Assembly (NCBI GenBank): GCA_002292165.1
Contig: DBBK01000030.1
Location: 1,635-13,977, forward strand
Source of the DNA: Brevundimonas sp. UBA986
Lineage (GTDB): Bacteria; Pseudomonadota; Alphaproteobacteria; Caulobacterales; Caulobacteraceae
Direction of reading: 5' to 3'
Length of the DNA: 12,343 nucleotides
Within the stretch, counting starts at the first letter, position 1. Every line of letters begins with the position of its first letter. This document shows positions 5,116-11,597 of this stretch, piece by piece. A program made the position numbers and the translations under genes. The notes below the pieces were generated by a model. It was not told the origin of the DNA, ran no database searches, and saw only the letters and a list, made by a program, of their open reading frames with translations.

Positions 5116-6486
5116 TCAGCGAGGCTCGCAGACGCCGTGGTCGTAGTCGCCCACACGGCGGATGATCTCATTGCTCTCGGGCTCGATCCTTCGGCCGGAG
5201 ACGACGCCGTCCAGCACCCGGCGCAGCAGGGCGTCCAGGCGGGTGACGACGTAGCATTTGACCTCGGGCGCGGCGTGCGGATTGCCCACCCCGCTGTCGT
5301 CGGTCAGGAACAGGTACCGGCTCTGGGTCACGGCGGCCATGGCGCGCATGACGAACTCGGCCTTTTCGGCCACGCCGCTGGCCGCCACCGGCACGATCTG
5401 GATACGTTTCTCACGCGCCTGAAGGGTGGTCGCCCAGGTCGCGCCGATGTTCTGGTCGTGGGGCGGGGCGTCGGCGACCAGGACCAGGGCCTTGGCGGCG
5501 TCGCCGCGCCAATTCGCCCCGACCGCCGCGGCCATCGCCTGATCGACCGCCTCGGGATAGTCGCCACCGCCGCCCGCCGACTGTTTGGACAGCAGGGTCT
5601 GGACGGCCTCCGTATTGCCGGTGAAGGCGTACTGGCGAACCACATATTCGTCGCCGATGTCGCGATAGACGATCAGGCCCAGCCGGAGGTCCAGTCCCGG
5701 GTGGCGGTCCTTCAGGGCGGTGACGATGCTGTCGAGTTCGACCTTCAGATAGTCGATCTCGTCGCCCATGCTGCCCGTAGCGTCGATGACCAGCATCAGG
5801 TCCATGGCGCGGACCGCCGCCGGGGCGCCGGGCGTGGCGATCTCCAGACGCCGATCCGCTCCGACGCTGAGGGTCCGGCGGGTCACCTGACCGCGCGGAC
5901 CGGGCACGGTGATCTCCGCCGTGCGGCCCAGACCGTCCAGCGCGGGGAAGAGCACCACGCTGCCATTGGCCAGGGTCTCCAGCTCCAGCGTCCCGCCCTG
6001 CGGACGGCTGATGCGAACCGGAACGAAGGGCCTGGGACGGCCGTCGGCGTCCGTGATCGTGACCGTGATGGCCGCCCGGGTGTCGACCCAGGGCAGGGCC
6101 GCGAACTGCTGGGCCTTCGAACCGACATAGCGGGCGTAGGCTTGGGGATTGAGCAGGTCGTCGTAGTCGCCCGCCGTCAGGATGCCCGCTTGCGATTGCG
6201 TTTGCGGGCGGTCGGGGCTGACGGGTACGGGAGCGAGGTCGGCCGCCGAGCCCGGGATCCGCGACCCCGTGACGGCCACCTCGCCGACCATGGCGGGCGG
6301 GGCCGGCGCTGCGACAGGCGGCGGCGGGGGAGGCGGCGCTGGGGGAGGCGGCGCCGACGGAGCCATGGCGGCTGGAGGCGGGCCGGGCACGCCTTCCACG
6401 CCGGGGGCGCAGCCCGCCATCAGGGTCAGGGCGGCGAGCGCGACGCCGGTCAGGACTTTGCGGTTCGACATCTTGCGGTTCGACAT
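5116..6486 (-). CDS. VWA-domain lipoprotein with proline-rich linker
   Basis: A 456-residue predicted lipoprotein. The start MSNRKMSNRK is followed by a hydrophobic segment and the lipobox LMAGC with C26 as the lipidation site, so it is likely anchored in the envelope. Residues about 35-66 are very rich in Pro and Ala. Then comes EVAVTGSRIPG (69-79), like the N-terminal motif of many TonB-dependent receptors. Residues 137-215 form a probable beta-rich domain. A von Willebrand A domain spans about 228-430 with the metal-site motif DATGSM (D235, T237, S239), GGGDYPEAVD near 306-315, and LVLVADAPPHD with D339, so a functional MIDAS is plausible. ATG 6486 has a good GGGGAG site 7 bases upstream; the ATG at 6471 does not. 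The frame remains open upstream across thiG, but that part has no family signal. VWA lipoproteins generally mediate metal-dependent protein contacts; the partner here is unknown. The gene separates thiS from thiG in antisense orientation. Confidence 0.9.
   Translation of the reverse strand: MSNRKMSNRKVLTGVALAALTLMAGCAPGVEGVPGPPPAAMAPSAPPPPAPPPPPPPVAAPAPPAMVGEVAVTGSRIPGSAADLAPVPVSPDRPQTQSQAGILTAGDYDDLLNPQAYARYVGSKAQQFAALPWVDTRAAITVTITDADGRPRPFVPVRISRPQGGTLELETLANGSVVLFPALDGLGRTAEITVPGPRGQVTRRTLSVGADRRLEIATPGAPAAVRAMDLMLVIDATGSMGDEIDYLKVELDSIVTALKDRHPGLDLRLGLIVYRDIGDEYVVRQYAFTGNTEAVQTLLSKQSAGGGGDYPEAVDQAMAAAVGANWRGDAAKALVLVADAPPHDQNIGATWATTLQAREKRIQIVPVAASGVAEKAEFVMRAMAAVTQSRYLFLTDDSGVGNPHAAPEVKCYVVTRLDALLRRVLDGVVSGRRIEPESNEIIRRVGDYDHGVCEPR
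6457..6486 (-). repeat. 15-base tandem duplication at the VWA gene start
   Basis: The first ten codons are two copies of the same 15 bases, ATGTCGAACCGCAAG (6472-6486) and ATGTCGAACCGCAAA (6457-6471), identical at 14 positions. The copy boundary falls exactly at the start codon, so the protein begins MSNRKMSNRK. The single copy MSNRK followed by the hydrophobic stretch would already be a complete lipoprotein signal peptide. Confidence 0.95.
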
Positions 6487-6621
6487 GGCGGGGCTCCCCA
6501 TCGGTGGATCGACGTTCTCCAGATCGCCGCCCGATCGTGGCCGAATTGGGCGCGGGGGCCCTGACGACTTCTGACGGCTGAGCTGTTCCTTCCGTGGGCG
6601 TGAAGGCGTAGGGAACCGGCC

Positions 6622-7413
6622 ATGACCGAGATCGCTTCTCCCGCCGCCGATTCCTGGACCGTCGCCGGCCGCACCTTCTCCTCGCGGCTGATCGTGGGCA
6701 CGGGCAAATACGCCGACTACGCCCAGAACGCCGCCGCCGCCGAGGCCGCGGGGGCCGAGATCGTCACCGTGGCCCTGCGCCGGGTGAACCTGTCGGATCC
6801 GTCCCAGCCGATGCTGGTCGACTATGTGAAGCCCGACCGCTTCACCTTCCTGCCCAACACCGCCGGCTGCTTCACCGGCGAGGATGCGGTCCGGACCCTG
6901 CGTCTGGCGCGCGAGGCCGGGGGCTGGAACCTGGTCAAGCTGGAGGTGCTGTCCAACACCGCCCATCTCTATCCCGACATGGTCGAGACCCTCCGGGCGC
7001 TCGATATGCTGGTCAAGGACGGCTTCGACGTCATGGTCTACTGCACCGACGACGTGGTCATGGCCCAGCGGCTGGAGGAGGCCGGCGCCGCCGCCATCAT
7101 GCCCGCCGCCGCGCCGATCGGCTCGGGTCTGGGCCTTCAGAACGCCGTCAACGTCCGGCTGATCGTGGAACAGGCCAAGGTGCCGGTTCTGGTCGATGCG
7201 GGCGTGGGCACGCCGTCCGACGCCGTCCTGGCCATGGAGCTGGGCTGCGACGCCGTCCTGATGAACACCGCCATCGCCGGGGCGAAGGATCCGATCCTGA
7301 TGGCCAGCGCCATGAAGCACGCCGTCATCGCCGGGCGTCAGGGCTATCTGGCCGGGCGGATGCCGCGCCGCATGTACGCCGACCCATCCTCACCGCTGGC
7401 CGGCCTGATTTAA
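6622..7413 (+). CDS. thiG: Thiazole synthase ThiG
   Basis: TIM-barrel enzyme that joins 1-deoxy-D-xylulose 5-phosphate, dehydroglycine and ThiS-thiocarboxylate into the thiazole phosphate of thiamine; it acts in the cytoplasm. The length of 263 residues is typical. Visible features are SRLIVGTGKY near the N-terminus, FLPNTAGCFTGEDAVRTLRLAREA, the Schiff-base lysine K106 in VKLEVL, MPAAAPIGSGLGLQN, VLVDAGVGTPSDA (phosphate site, about 189-201) and MNTAIAGAKDP (214-224), ending with the RRMYADPSSPLAGLI tail. AGGGAA 7 bases before the ATG is a good ribosome-binding site. Because the upstream neighbour is on the opposite strand, thiG needs its own promoter within 6487-6621; I see no strong -10/-35 pair there and no convincing THI box. 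A rho-independent-like terminator begins at its stop codon. Confidence 0.98.
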   Translation: MTEIASPAADSWTVAGRTFSSRLIVGTGKYADYAQNAAAAEAAGAEIVTVALRRVNLSDPSQPMLVDYVKPDRFTFLPNTAGCFTGEDAVRTLRLAREAGGWNLVKLEVLSNTAHLYPDMVETLRALDMLVKDGFDVMVYCTDDVVMAQRLEEAGAAAIMPAAAPIGSGLGLQNAVNVRLIVEQAKVPVLVDAGVGTPSDAVLAMELGCDAVLMNTAIAGAKDPILMASAMKHAVIAGRQGYLAGRMPRRMYADPSSPLAGLI

Positions 7414-7440
7414 CGCCGCATTGGCCTGACGGCGTTTTTC
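7412..7440 (+). terminator. Rho-independent-like terminator after thiG
   Basis: AACGCCG (7412-7418) and CGGCGTT (7430-7436) are perfect inverted arms with an 11-base loop, followed directly by T residues (run of five at 7435-7439). The first arm starts within the thiG stop codon. A second possible stem, CCTGACGG (7425-7432) with CCGTCAGG (7440-7447), shares bases with this one, so the two cannot form together. Confidence 0.7.
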
Positions 7441-7451
7441 CGTCAGGGTGC

Positions 7452-7467
7452 CCCCCGGCTCCGGGGG
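7452..7467 (+). promoter_or_regulatory. Hairpin enclosing the ribosome-binding site of the TPR gene
   Basis: CCCCCG (7452-7457) can pair with CGGGGG (7462-7467) across a GCTC loop. The second arm is the Shine-Dalgarno sequence (GGGGGA, 7 bases before the ATG at 7476). If folded, this all-GC stem would hide the ribosome-binding site, so initiation may depend on opening it. A plus-strand promoter between thiG and this gene is not evident. Confidence 0.5.
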
Positions 7468-7475
7468 AAACGACG

Positions 7476-9173
7476 ATGCGTTTGAAGATTCTGGCTTTCA
7501 CGGTGGCGACCCTGGCCCTGATCGGGCCCGCCGCCGTCGCCGACGCGACCGCCGACAAGGCCATGCTGGACGCCATCGACAACGCCCCCCAGTGCGGCAA
7601 GGTCGGCTCGGCCATGACCACGGCGCCGGTCGCCGACATGGTGCTGGTCGACGGCTTCGGGGACGAGGGCTACGCCGTCGACGCCACGCCCGAGGCCCAG
7701 GTCTGGTTCAACCAGGGCGTCCGCCTGCGTTGGGCCTTCGAACACACCGAGGCCGTCCGCGCCTTCCGCAAGGCCCGCAGCATCGACCCGAACTGCGGCA
7801 TGTGCGCCTGGGGCGAGGCCTGGGCTCTGGGCCCCAACCTCAACGGCGGCGGCAATGACGATGAGTCGATCGCCGCGGCCTTGACGGCGGCGCGCGAGGC
7901 CCGGCGGCTAGCCCGCGACGCCTCGCCGATGCAGAAGCAGATGATCGACGCCCTGATCCAGCGCTATTCGGGCCGCAAGGCCACCCGCGCGACGCGGTTC
8001 GCGCGCGGCATGGACCGGATCGCCCGCGCCCATCCCGACGACATCGCCATCGCCGCCATCACCGCCGACGCCTGGATGCTGAGCATCGACGACGACCCCT
8101 GGAAAAAGGACGGCACGGCGGCCTATCCGGCCACGGCGCGCAGCATGGAAATCCTGGAGCACGCCCTGGCGGTCAAGCCCGACGATCCGGGCAATATCCA
8201 CCTCTACATCCACATGACCGAATGGTCGGCGGACCCGCACAAGGCCATTCCCTATGGCGAGAAGCTGGCCCTGCTGGCTCCGCACGCCAGCCATCTGGTC
8301 CATATGCCGTCGCACACCTACTACCGCGTCGGCCGCTACATCGACGCCATGCGGGCCAATGTGAACGCCGTGGCCCTCGACAAGCGCTACGAGGAGATCG
8401 CGCCGCGTCCCGGCGGGATCGCGGGCGGCATGCCCCTGCATGGCCACAACCTGCATTTTGGCATGGGCGGCGCCCTGATGGCCGGCGGGGCGGAGGAGGG
8501 GCTGGCCCTCGCCGACGGCTATCTGGCGACCTATCCCGATATTCCGGCGACCAATGCCTGGCGCCAGATCATGGCCAATGACGCCTATGCCCTCTACGGC
8601 CGGTTCGGCTCTCAGGAGGCGGTCGCGGCCCTGAAGGAGCCCCCGGCCTCGAACCCGCTGCTGCGTATGAGCTGGCGCTACGCCCGGGGCGAGGCCGCCG
8701 CGCGCCGGGGTGATGCCGAGGCCGTCACGGTCGAGGCCGCCGCCATCGCCGAACTGCGCGGCGCGATCCCCGACGGCGCGCCCCAGGCCAAGGAGGCCCG
8801 GGACTTCATCGAGCTGTTCCAGCGGGTGCTGGAGGGCCGCGCGGCCATGATCACCGGCGACCACCCCGCCGCCATCGCCGCCTTCACCCGCGCCGCCGCC
8901 ATCCAGGCCCAGGACGACGAGGGCGGCGACCCGCCCGCCATCTGGTATCCGACCCGCCGCAGCCTCGCCGCCGCCATGCTGGCCTCAGGCGACGCCGCCG
9001 GGGCCAAGGCGAAGATCGAGGACCTGCTCAAGGACTGGCCCGCCGACCCCTACAGCTACTTCGTCCTCGCCGAGGCCGAGAAGGCGCTGGGGAATGCCGC
9101 CGCCATGGATGCGGCGCTCGGCCAGTCCCGCGCCCAGTGGATCGGCGGCCGGATGTATCTGGCGTTGGCGTAG
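7476..9173 (+). CDS. Secreted TPR protein with conserved CxxC and His-rich motifs
   Basis: A 565-residue protein with a clear signal peptide (MRLKILAFTVATLALIGPAAVADA, cleavage near residue 20-24), so probably periplasmic or secreted. The body is helical repeat sequence with TPR-like units. One is near residues 75-106 (WFNQGVRLRWAFEHTEAVRAF, then ARSIDP), directly followed by CGMCAWGEAWALGPNLN with C107 and C110. A second conserved block at about 240-291 is IHLYIHMTEWSADP, then LALLAPHASHLVHMPSHTYYRVGRY, holding H242, H246, H255, H270, H273, H276 and H280. HGHNLHF follows at 322-328. Further TPR-like helices reach the C-terminus. I recognise this pattern (CxxCxWG, GPN, HMPSH) from a widespread group annotated only as tetratricopeptide proteins; I know of no proven function. 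The Cys and His positions suggest bound metal or heme, which is inference. The start ATG has GGGGGA 7 bases upstream. The gene ends 6 bases from the convergent dsbA-like gene. Confidence 0.9.
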   Translation: MRLKILAFTVATLALIGPAAVADATADKAMLDAIDNAPQCGKVGSAMTTAPVADMVLVDGFGDEGYAVDATPEAQVWFNQGVRLRWAFEHTEAVRAFRKARSIDPNCGMCAWGEAWALGPNLNGGGNDDESIAAALTAAREARRLARDASPMQKQMIDALIQRYSGRKATRATRFARGMDRIARAHPDDIAIAAITADAWMLSIDDDPWKKDGTAAYPATARSMEILEHALAVKPDDPGNIHLYIHMTEWSADPHKAIPYGEKLALLAPHASHLVHMPSHTYYRVGRYIDAMRANVNAVALDKRYEEIAPRPGGIAGGMPLHGHNLHFGMGGALMAGGAEEGLALADGYLATYPDIPATNAWRQIMANDAYALYGRFGSQEAVAALKEPPASNPLLRMSWRYARGEAAARRGDAEAVTVEAAAIAELRGAIPDGAPQAKEARDFIELFQRVLEGRAAMITGDHPAAIAAFTRAAAIQAQDDEGGDPPAIWYPTRRSLAAAMLASGDAAGAKAKIEDLLKDWPADPYSYFVLAEAEKALGNAAAMDAALGQSRAQWIGGRMYLALA

Positions 9174-9179
9174 AGAGGC

Positions 9180-9959
9180 CTATTTCGCCTTCTCGGCGTT
9201 GATGATCTGGGCCAGCCCCGCCGGGTCGTGGGTCGGGGACATCTTGCCGTTGATGAACAGGGTCGGGGTGCCTTGAATGCCCAGGCCCATGGCGTCAACG
9301 CGCACATTGGTGACGAGGCGGGCGGCCTCGGGCCCGCCGACCGGGCCGGTCACGCCATTGGCGGCCAGAACCTTGTCGACGGCTTCCGGCGTCAGGGCGC
9401 GTTCGGCCATCAGGGCCTGGTGCACGGCCAGATACTTGCCCTGGGCGTGGGCGGCGAGCGCCGCCTGGGCGGCGTAGCGCGAGGTGATCTGACCGTCGTG
9501 ATCGAGGATCGGCCATTCCTTGAAGATGAAGCGCACGTCCGGATTGGCCTGGATCAGCCGCAGGAAGTCCGGGGCCATCGCCTTGCAGTAGGGGCATTGG
9601 TAGTCGAAGAACTGGACCACCGTCACCTTGGCGTCGGCGGGGCCGAAGGCGGGCTCGCCGGGCGCGGCGCGCAGGGCGCCGGGATGGGCGGCGGCGGCGG
9701 CGTTGACCTGGGCCACCTGATCGTTCTGCTGCTTCACCTGATAGGCGTTCTGGGCCTCGAACAGCACCTCGGGGTGGGTCATCAGATAGGCTCGCACCTG
9801 GGCGCCGAACAGGCCTGGAACCACGTAGGGCGCGGCCGCGAAGCCGAGGGCGACCACCGAGACCCCGAGCGCCAGCATGCTGCGGCCGGTCATCCAGCGT
9901 TGCTTCAGCGTGGGCGTGTCAGCGGGCGCCGCGACGGGCTCGGGGGTATTGTCGGTCAT
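9180..9959 (-). CDS. Membrane-anchored DsbA/ScsC-like thiol oxidoreductase
   Basis: A 259-residue thioredoxin-fold protein. A short cytoplasmic N-terminus (about 1-25) is followed by one hydrophobic segment (about 28-48, LALGVSVVALGFAAAPYVV), an uncleaved anchor or a signal peptide. Residues about 52-90 form the helical stretch seen in ScsC/BdbD-type proteins (RAYLMTHPEVLFEAQNAY). The thioredoxin domain starts at about 110 (KVTVVQFFDYQCPYCKAMAP), with active-site C122-P-Y-C125, FKEWPIL at about 146-152, a helical insertion, and the cis-proline loop GIQGTPTLFING near 230-241. It should oxidise or isomerise disulfides in the periplasm; the N-terminal helix resembles those used for oligomerisation in ScsC, which may favour isomerase activity. 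The ATG at 9959 follows the M48 gene by 19 bases on the same strand, so the two are probably co-transcribed. No dsbB or dsbD is in the window. Confidence 0.94.
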   Translation of the reverse strand: MTDNTPEPVAAPADTPTLKQRWMTGRSMLALGVSVVALGFAAAPYVVPGLFGAQVRAYLMTHPEVLFEAQNAYQVKQQNDQVAQVNAAAAAHPGALRAAPGEPAFGPADAKVTVVQFFDYQCPYCKAMAPDFLRLIQANPDVRFIFKEWPILDHDGQITSRYAAQAALAAHAQGKYLAVHQALMAERALTPEAVDKVLAANGVTGPVGGPEAARLVTNVRVDAMGLGIQGTPTLFINGKMSPTHDPAGLAQIINAEKAK

Positions 9960-9978
9960 GCAGGCTCGTTCTTGAAGG

Positions 9979-11460
9979 TCAGGTGGTCGGCCGGGTGGTG
10001 GCCGGCAGGGTCGCTGCGGAGGCCGGCGGCTCGATGATCGGACCCTGACGGCGCTGCTGGCGCCGGTCCAGGTCCTGGATGTCCTGATCGGTCGCGCCCG
10101 AGGCCAGGACAATGTCCACGGCGCGGCGCCATTCCGGGGAGTTGCGGTCCAGCATGGGGCGGGCGCGCAGGGCGAACTGGGTGGCCTGATCGGTGTCGCC
10201 GGCGGCGAACCAGTATTCGGCCGAGGCCAGACGCGCCTGACCCTCCTTGCCCTGGCTCGCATAGGCCTGGGACAGCAGACGCCAGCCCATGGTGTTGTCC
10301 GGCTCGCGCGCCACGGCCCGCTTCAGCTGGTCGATGGCCGGGTCCAGATTGGCCGGGTCGTTGGTCTCGATCAGGGCGTGCGCCAGGTTGATGCGCAGCA
10401 GGGGGGCGTCGGGCTTGAGCTCCACCGAGCGCTGGTGCGCCGCCAGTGAATCGCCCGGACGGCCGTCCTCGAACAGGATCTGGCCTTTCAGCTCCCACAG
10501 ATACGGATCGGTCGGCTTCTCGGCCAGCAGGGCGTCGACGCCCTGGATGGCCTTGTCGGTCTGGCCGTCGCGGTAATAGCCGATGGCCCGGGCGTAGCGG
10601 CTGGGGAAGTCGGTCGCCGAGGACGGATAGTCACGCAGGGTCTGGTTGGGCGGGTCCATGAAGGCGTGGATCTTGGCCACGATCAGGGCGTGGTCGGCCA
10701 TCCGTTCCGGGCTGTCCTGATGCCCGTAGTGGGCCGCGGCCTCGACCGGGCGGCGCAGGGCCTCGATCCGCTCGCCGGACAGGGGGTGGCTGCGGAAATA
10801 GGGATAGCGGCGGGCGTCGGAGAAGACCTCCTGGGCGCGGAAATTCTCGAAGAAGTCGACCAGGCCCTTGCCGCTTTCGCCCGCGGCTTCCAGCGCCCGT
10901 GCGCCCGAGATGTCGGCCTCGCCCTCCTGGCTCTGCATGTAGCGCAGGGCGCCCAGGGTGCCGAAATACTGGCTGTTGGCCATCAGCATGGCGCCCGCGC
11001 CGGGCTGGCCCGCCGCGACGGCCAGGGCGCCCAGGGCCATGGTCATCAGGAAGGGCTGCATGCCCGCATTCTGGACGCCGTCGCGCAACAGGTGGCGGTT
11101 CTTGATGTGCCCGGCCTCGTGCGCCATCACGCCCAGAAGCTCGTTGGGCGTGCGGGTCTGTTCGATCAGGCCGGTGTTGATGCCCATGATCCGCCCCTTC
11201 AGGGCAAAGGCGTTCAGGCTGGGGTCATTGATCAGCAGGACCTCGACCTCGTCGGGGTTCAGCCCCATGGCCGTGAAGACCGGATCGGCCCAGCCCCGGA
11301 CGATGCCCTCGATTTCAGTGTCGCGGATGGCGCTCTGGGCCGAGGCGGGGCCGGCGACGCTGAAGACGAAGGCGGCGGCCGTGGCGGCCGCCATCAGACG
11401 TGACAAGCCCTTCTTGTTCGAGGGCCGAAAGGCGGAAGCGACGCGGGCAAGGCGGTTCAC
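9979..11460 (-). CDS. Periplasmic M48 metalloprotease with TPR domain, BepA-like
   Basis: A 493-residue zinc protease of peptidase family M48 joined to C-terminal TPRs, the architecture of BepA (YfgC), which in Escherichia coli degrades or aids assembly of outer-membrane proteins. The signal peptide (hydrophobic about 22-37, GPASA then Q) predicts periplasmic location. The catalytic part has ELLGVMAHEAGHIKNRH (H114, E115, H118) and the third zinc ligand E179 in EGEADISGARAL. Between them a Gly/Ala/Met-rich segment (about 134-172) probably lies at the membrane, as in BepA. TPR-like repeats occupy about 290-450 (RYARAIGYYRDGQTDKAI, then PYLWELKGQILFEDGR and INLAHALIE), ending in a Pro/Thr tail. 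I choose GTG 11460, because GGGGGAG stands 6 bases before it and the signal peptide follows; the frame is open to 11583 but adds non-family sequence. Possibly co-transcribed with the downstream DsbA-like gene, giving an envelope-folding pair; rne lies 137 bases upstream on the same strand. Confidence 0.94.
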   Translation of the reverse strand: MNRLARVASAFRPSNKKGLSRLMAAATAAAFVFSVAGPASAQSAIRDTEIEGIVRGWADPVFTAMGLNPDEVEVLLINDPSLNAFALKGRIMGINTGLIEQTRTPNELLGVMAHEAGHIKNRHLLRDGVQNAGMQPFLMTMALGALAVAAGQPGAGAMLMANSQYFGTLGALRYMQSQEGEADISGARALEAAGESGKGLVDFFENFRAQEVFSDARRYPYFRSHPLSGERIEALRRPVEAAAHYGHQDSPERMADHALIVAKIHAFMDPPNQTLRDYPSSATDFPSRYARAIGYYRDGQTDKAIQGVDALLAEKPTDPYLWELKGQILFEDGRPGDSLAAHQRSVELKPDAPLLRINLAHALIETNDPANLDPAIDQLKRAVAREPDNTMGWRLLSQAYASQGKEGQARLASAEYWFAAGDTDQATQFALRARPMLDRNSPEWRRAVDIVLASGATDQDIQDLDRRQQRRQGPIIEPPASAATLPATTRPTT

Positions 11461-11521
11461 GATAAGCTCCCCCGTGGCCGCGCAGGCGGGCCGGATGGCT
11501 GGGCTGGCCCATTTCTGGACC

Positions 11522-11572
11522 GGAGCGCGACGGTCGCCGGGATCGGTGTCCGTTTTGCGGCTGTCGCGCTCC
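11522..11572. repeat. Long inverted repeat between rne and the M48 gene
   Basis: GGAGCGCGAC (11522-11531) is repeated exactly as reverse complement GTCGCGCTCC (11563-11572) around a 31-base interval that itself holds a short GCCG/CGGC dyad. It starts 25 bases past the rne stop. No T-tract follows, so it is a candidate transcript-end or processing hairpin, or a protein-binding site, rather than a classical terminator. Confidence 0.5.
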
Positions 11573-11597
11573 ATGCCTCTCATCTAGGCCCTGCGCC

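Noticed and set aside
6301..6360. G-rich repeat tract as a possible structured DNA element
   Set aside because: It encodes the poly-proline linker of the VWA lipoprotein on the minus strand; the repetition follows from the proline codons.
5137..6564. A 475-codon plus-strand open frame opposite the VWA gene
   Set aside because: It is a shadow of the VWA reading frame with repetitive Arg/Gly/Asp content and no family signal, while the minus strand has a lipobox and MIDAS.
6578..6615. Possible TPP riboswitch before thiG (CTGAG at 6578 and GCGTAGGGAA at 6606)
   Set aside because: Both ends recall the THI box, but the core that contacts the pyrimidine and the CTGGATAATGCCA-like segment are missing and the spacing is too short. 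The AGGGAA part is explained as the ribosome-binding site.
6487..7320. N-terminal extension of the VWA frame across thiG
   Set aside because: The added sequence is antisense to thiG and has no domain, while ATG 6486 has a good ribosome-binding site and is followed directly by a lipoprotein signal peptide.
11461..11583. N-terminal extension of the M48 protease to 11583
   Set aside because: GTG 11460 has a strong, well-spaced ribosome-binding site and is followed by the signal peptide; the extension would bury it behind 41 residues without similarity.
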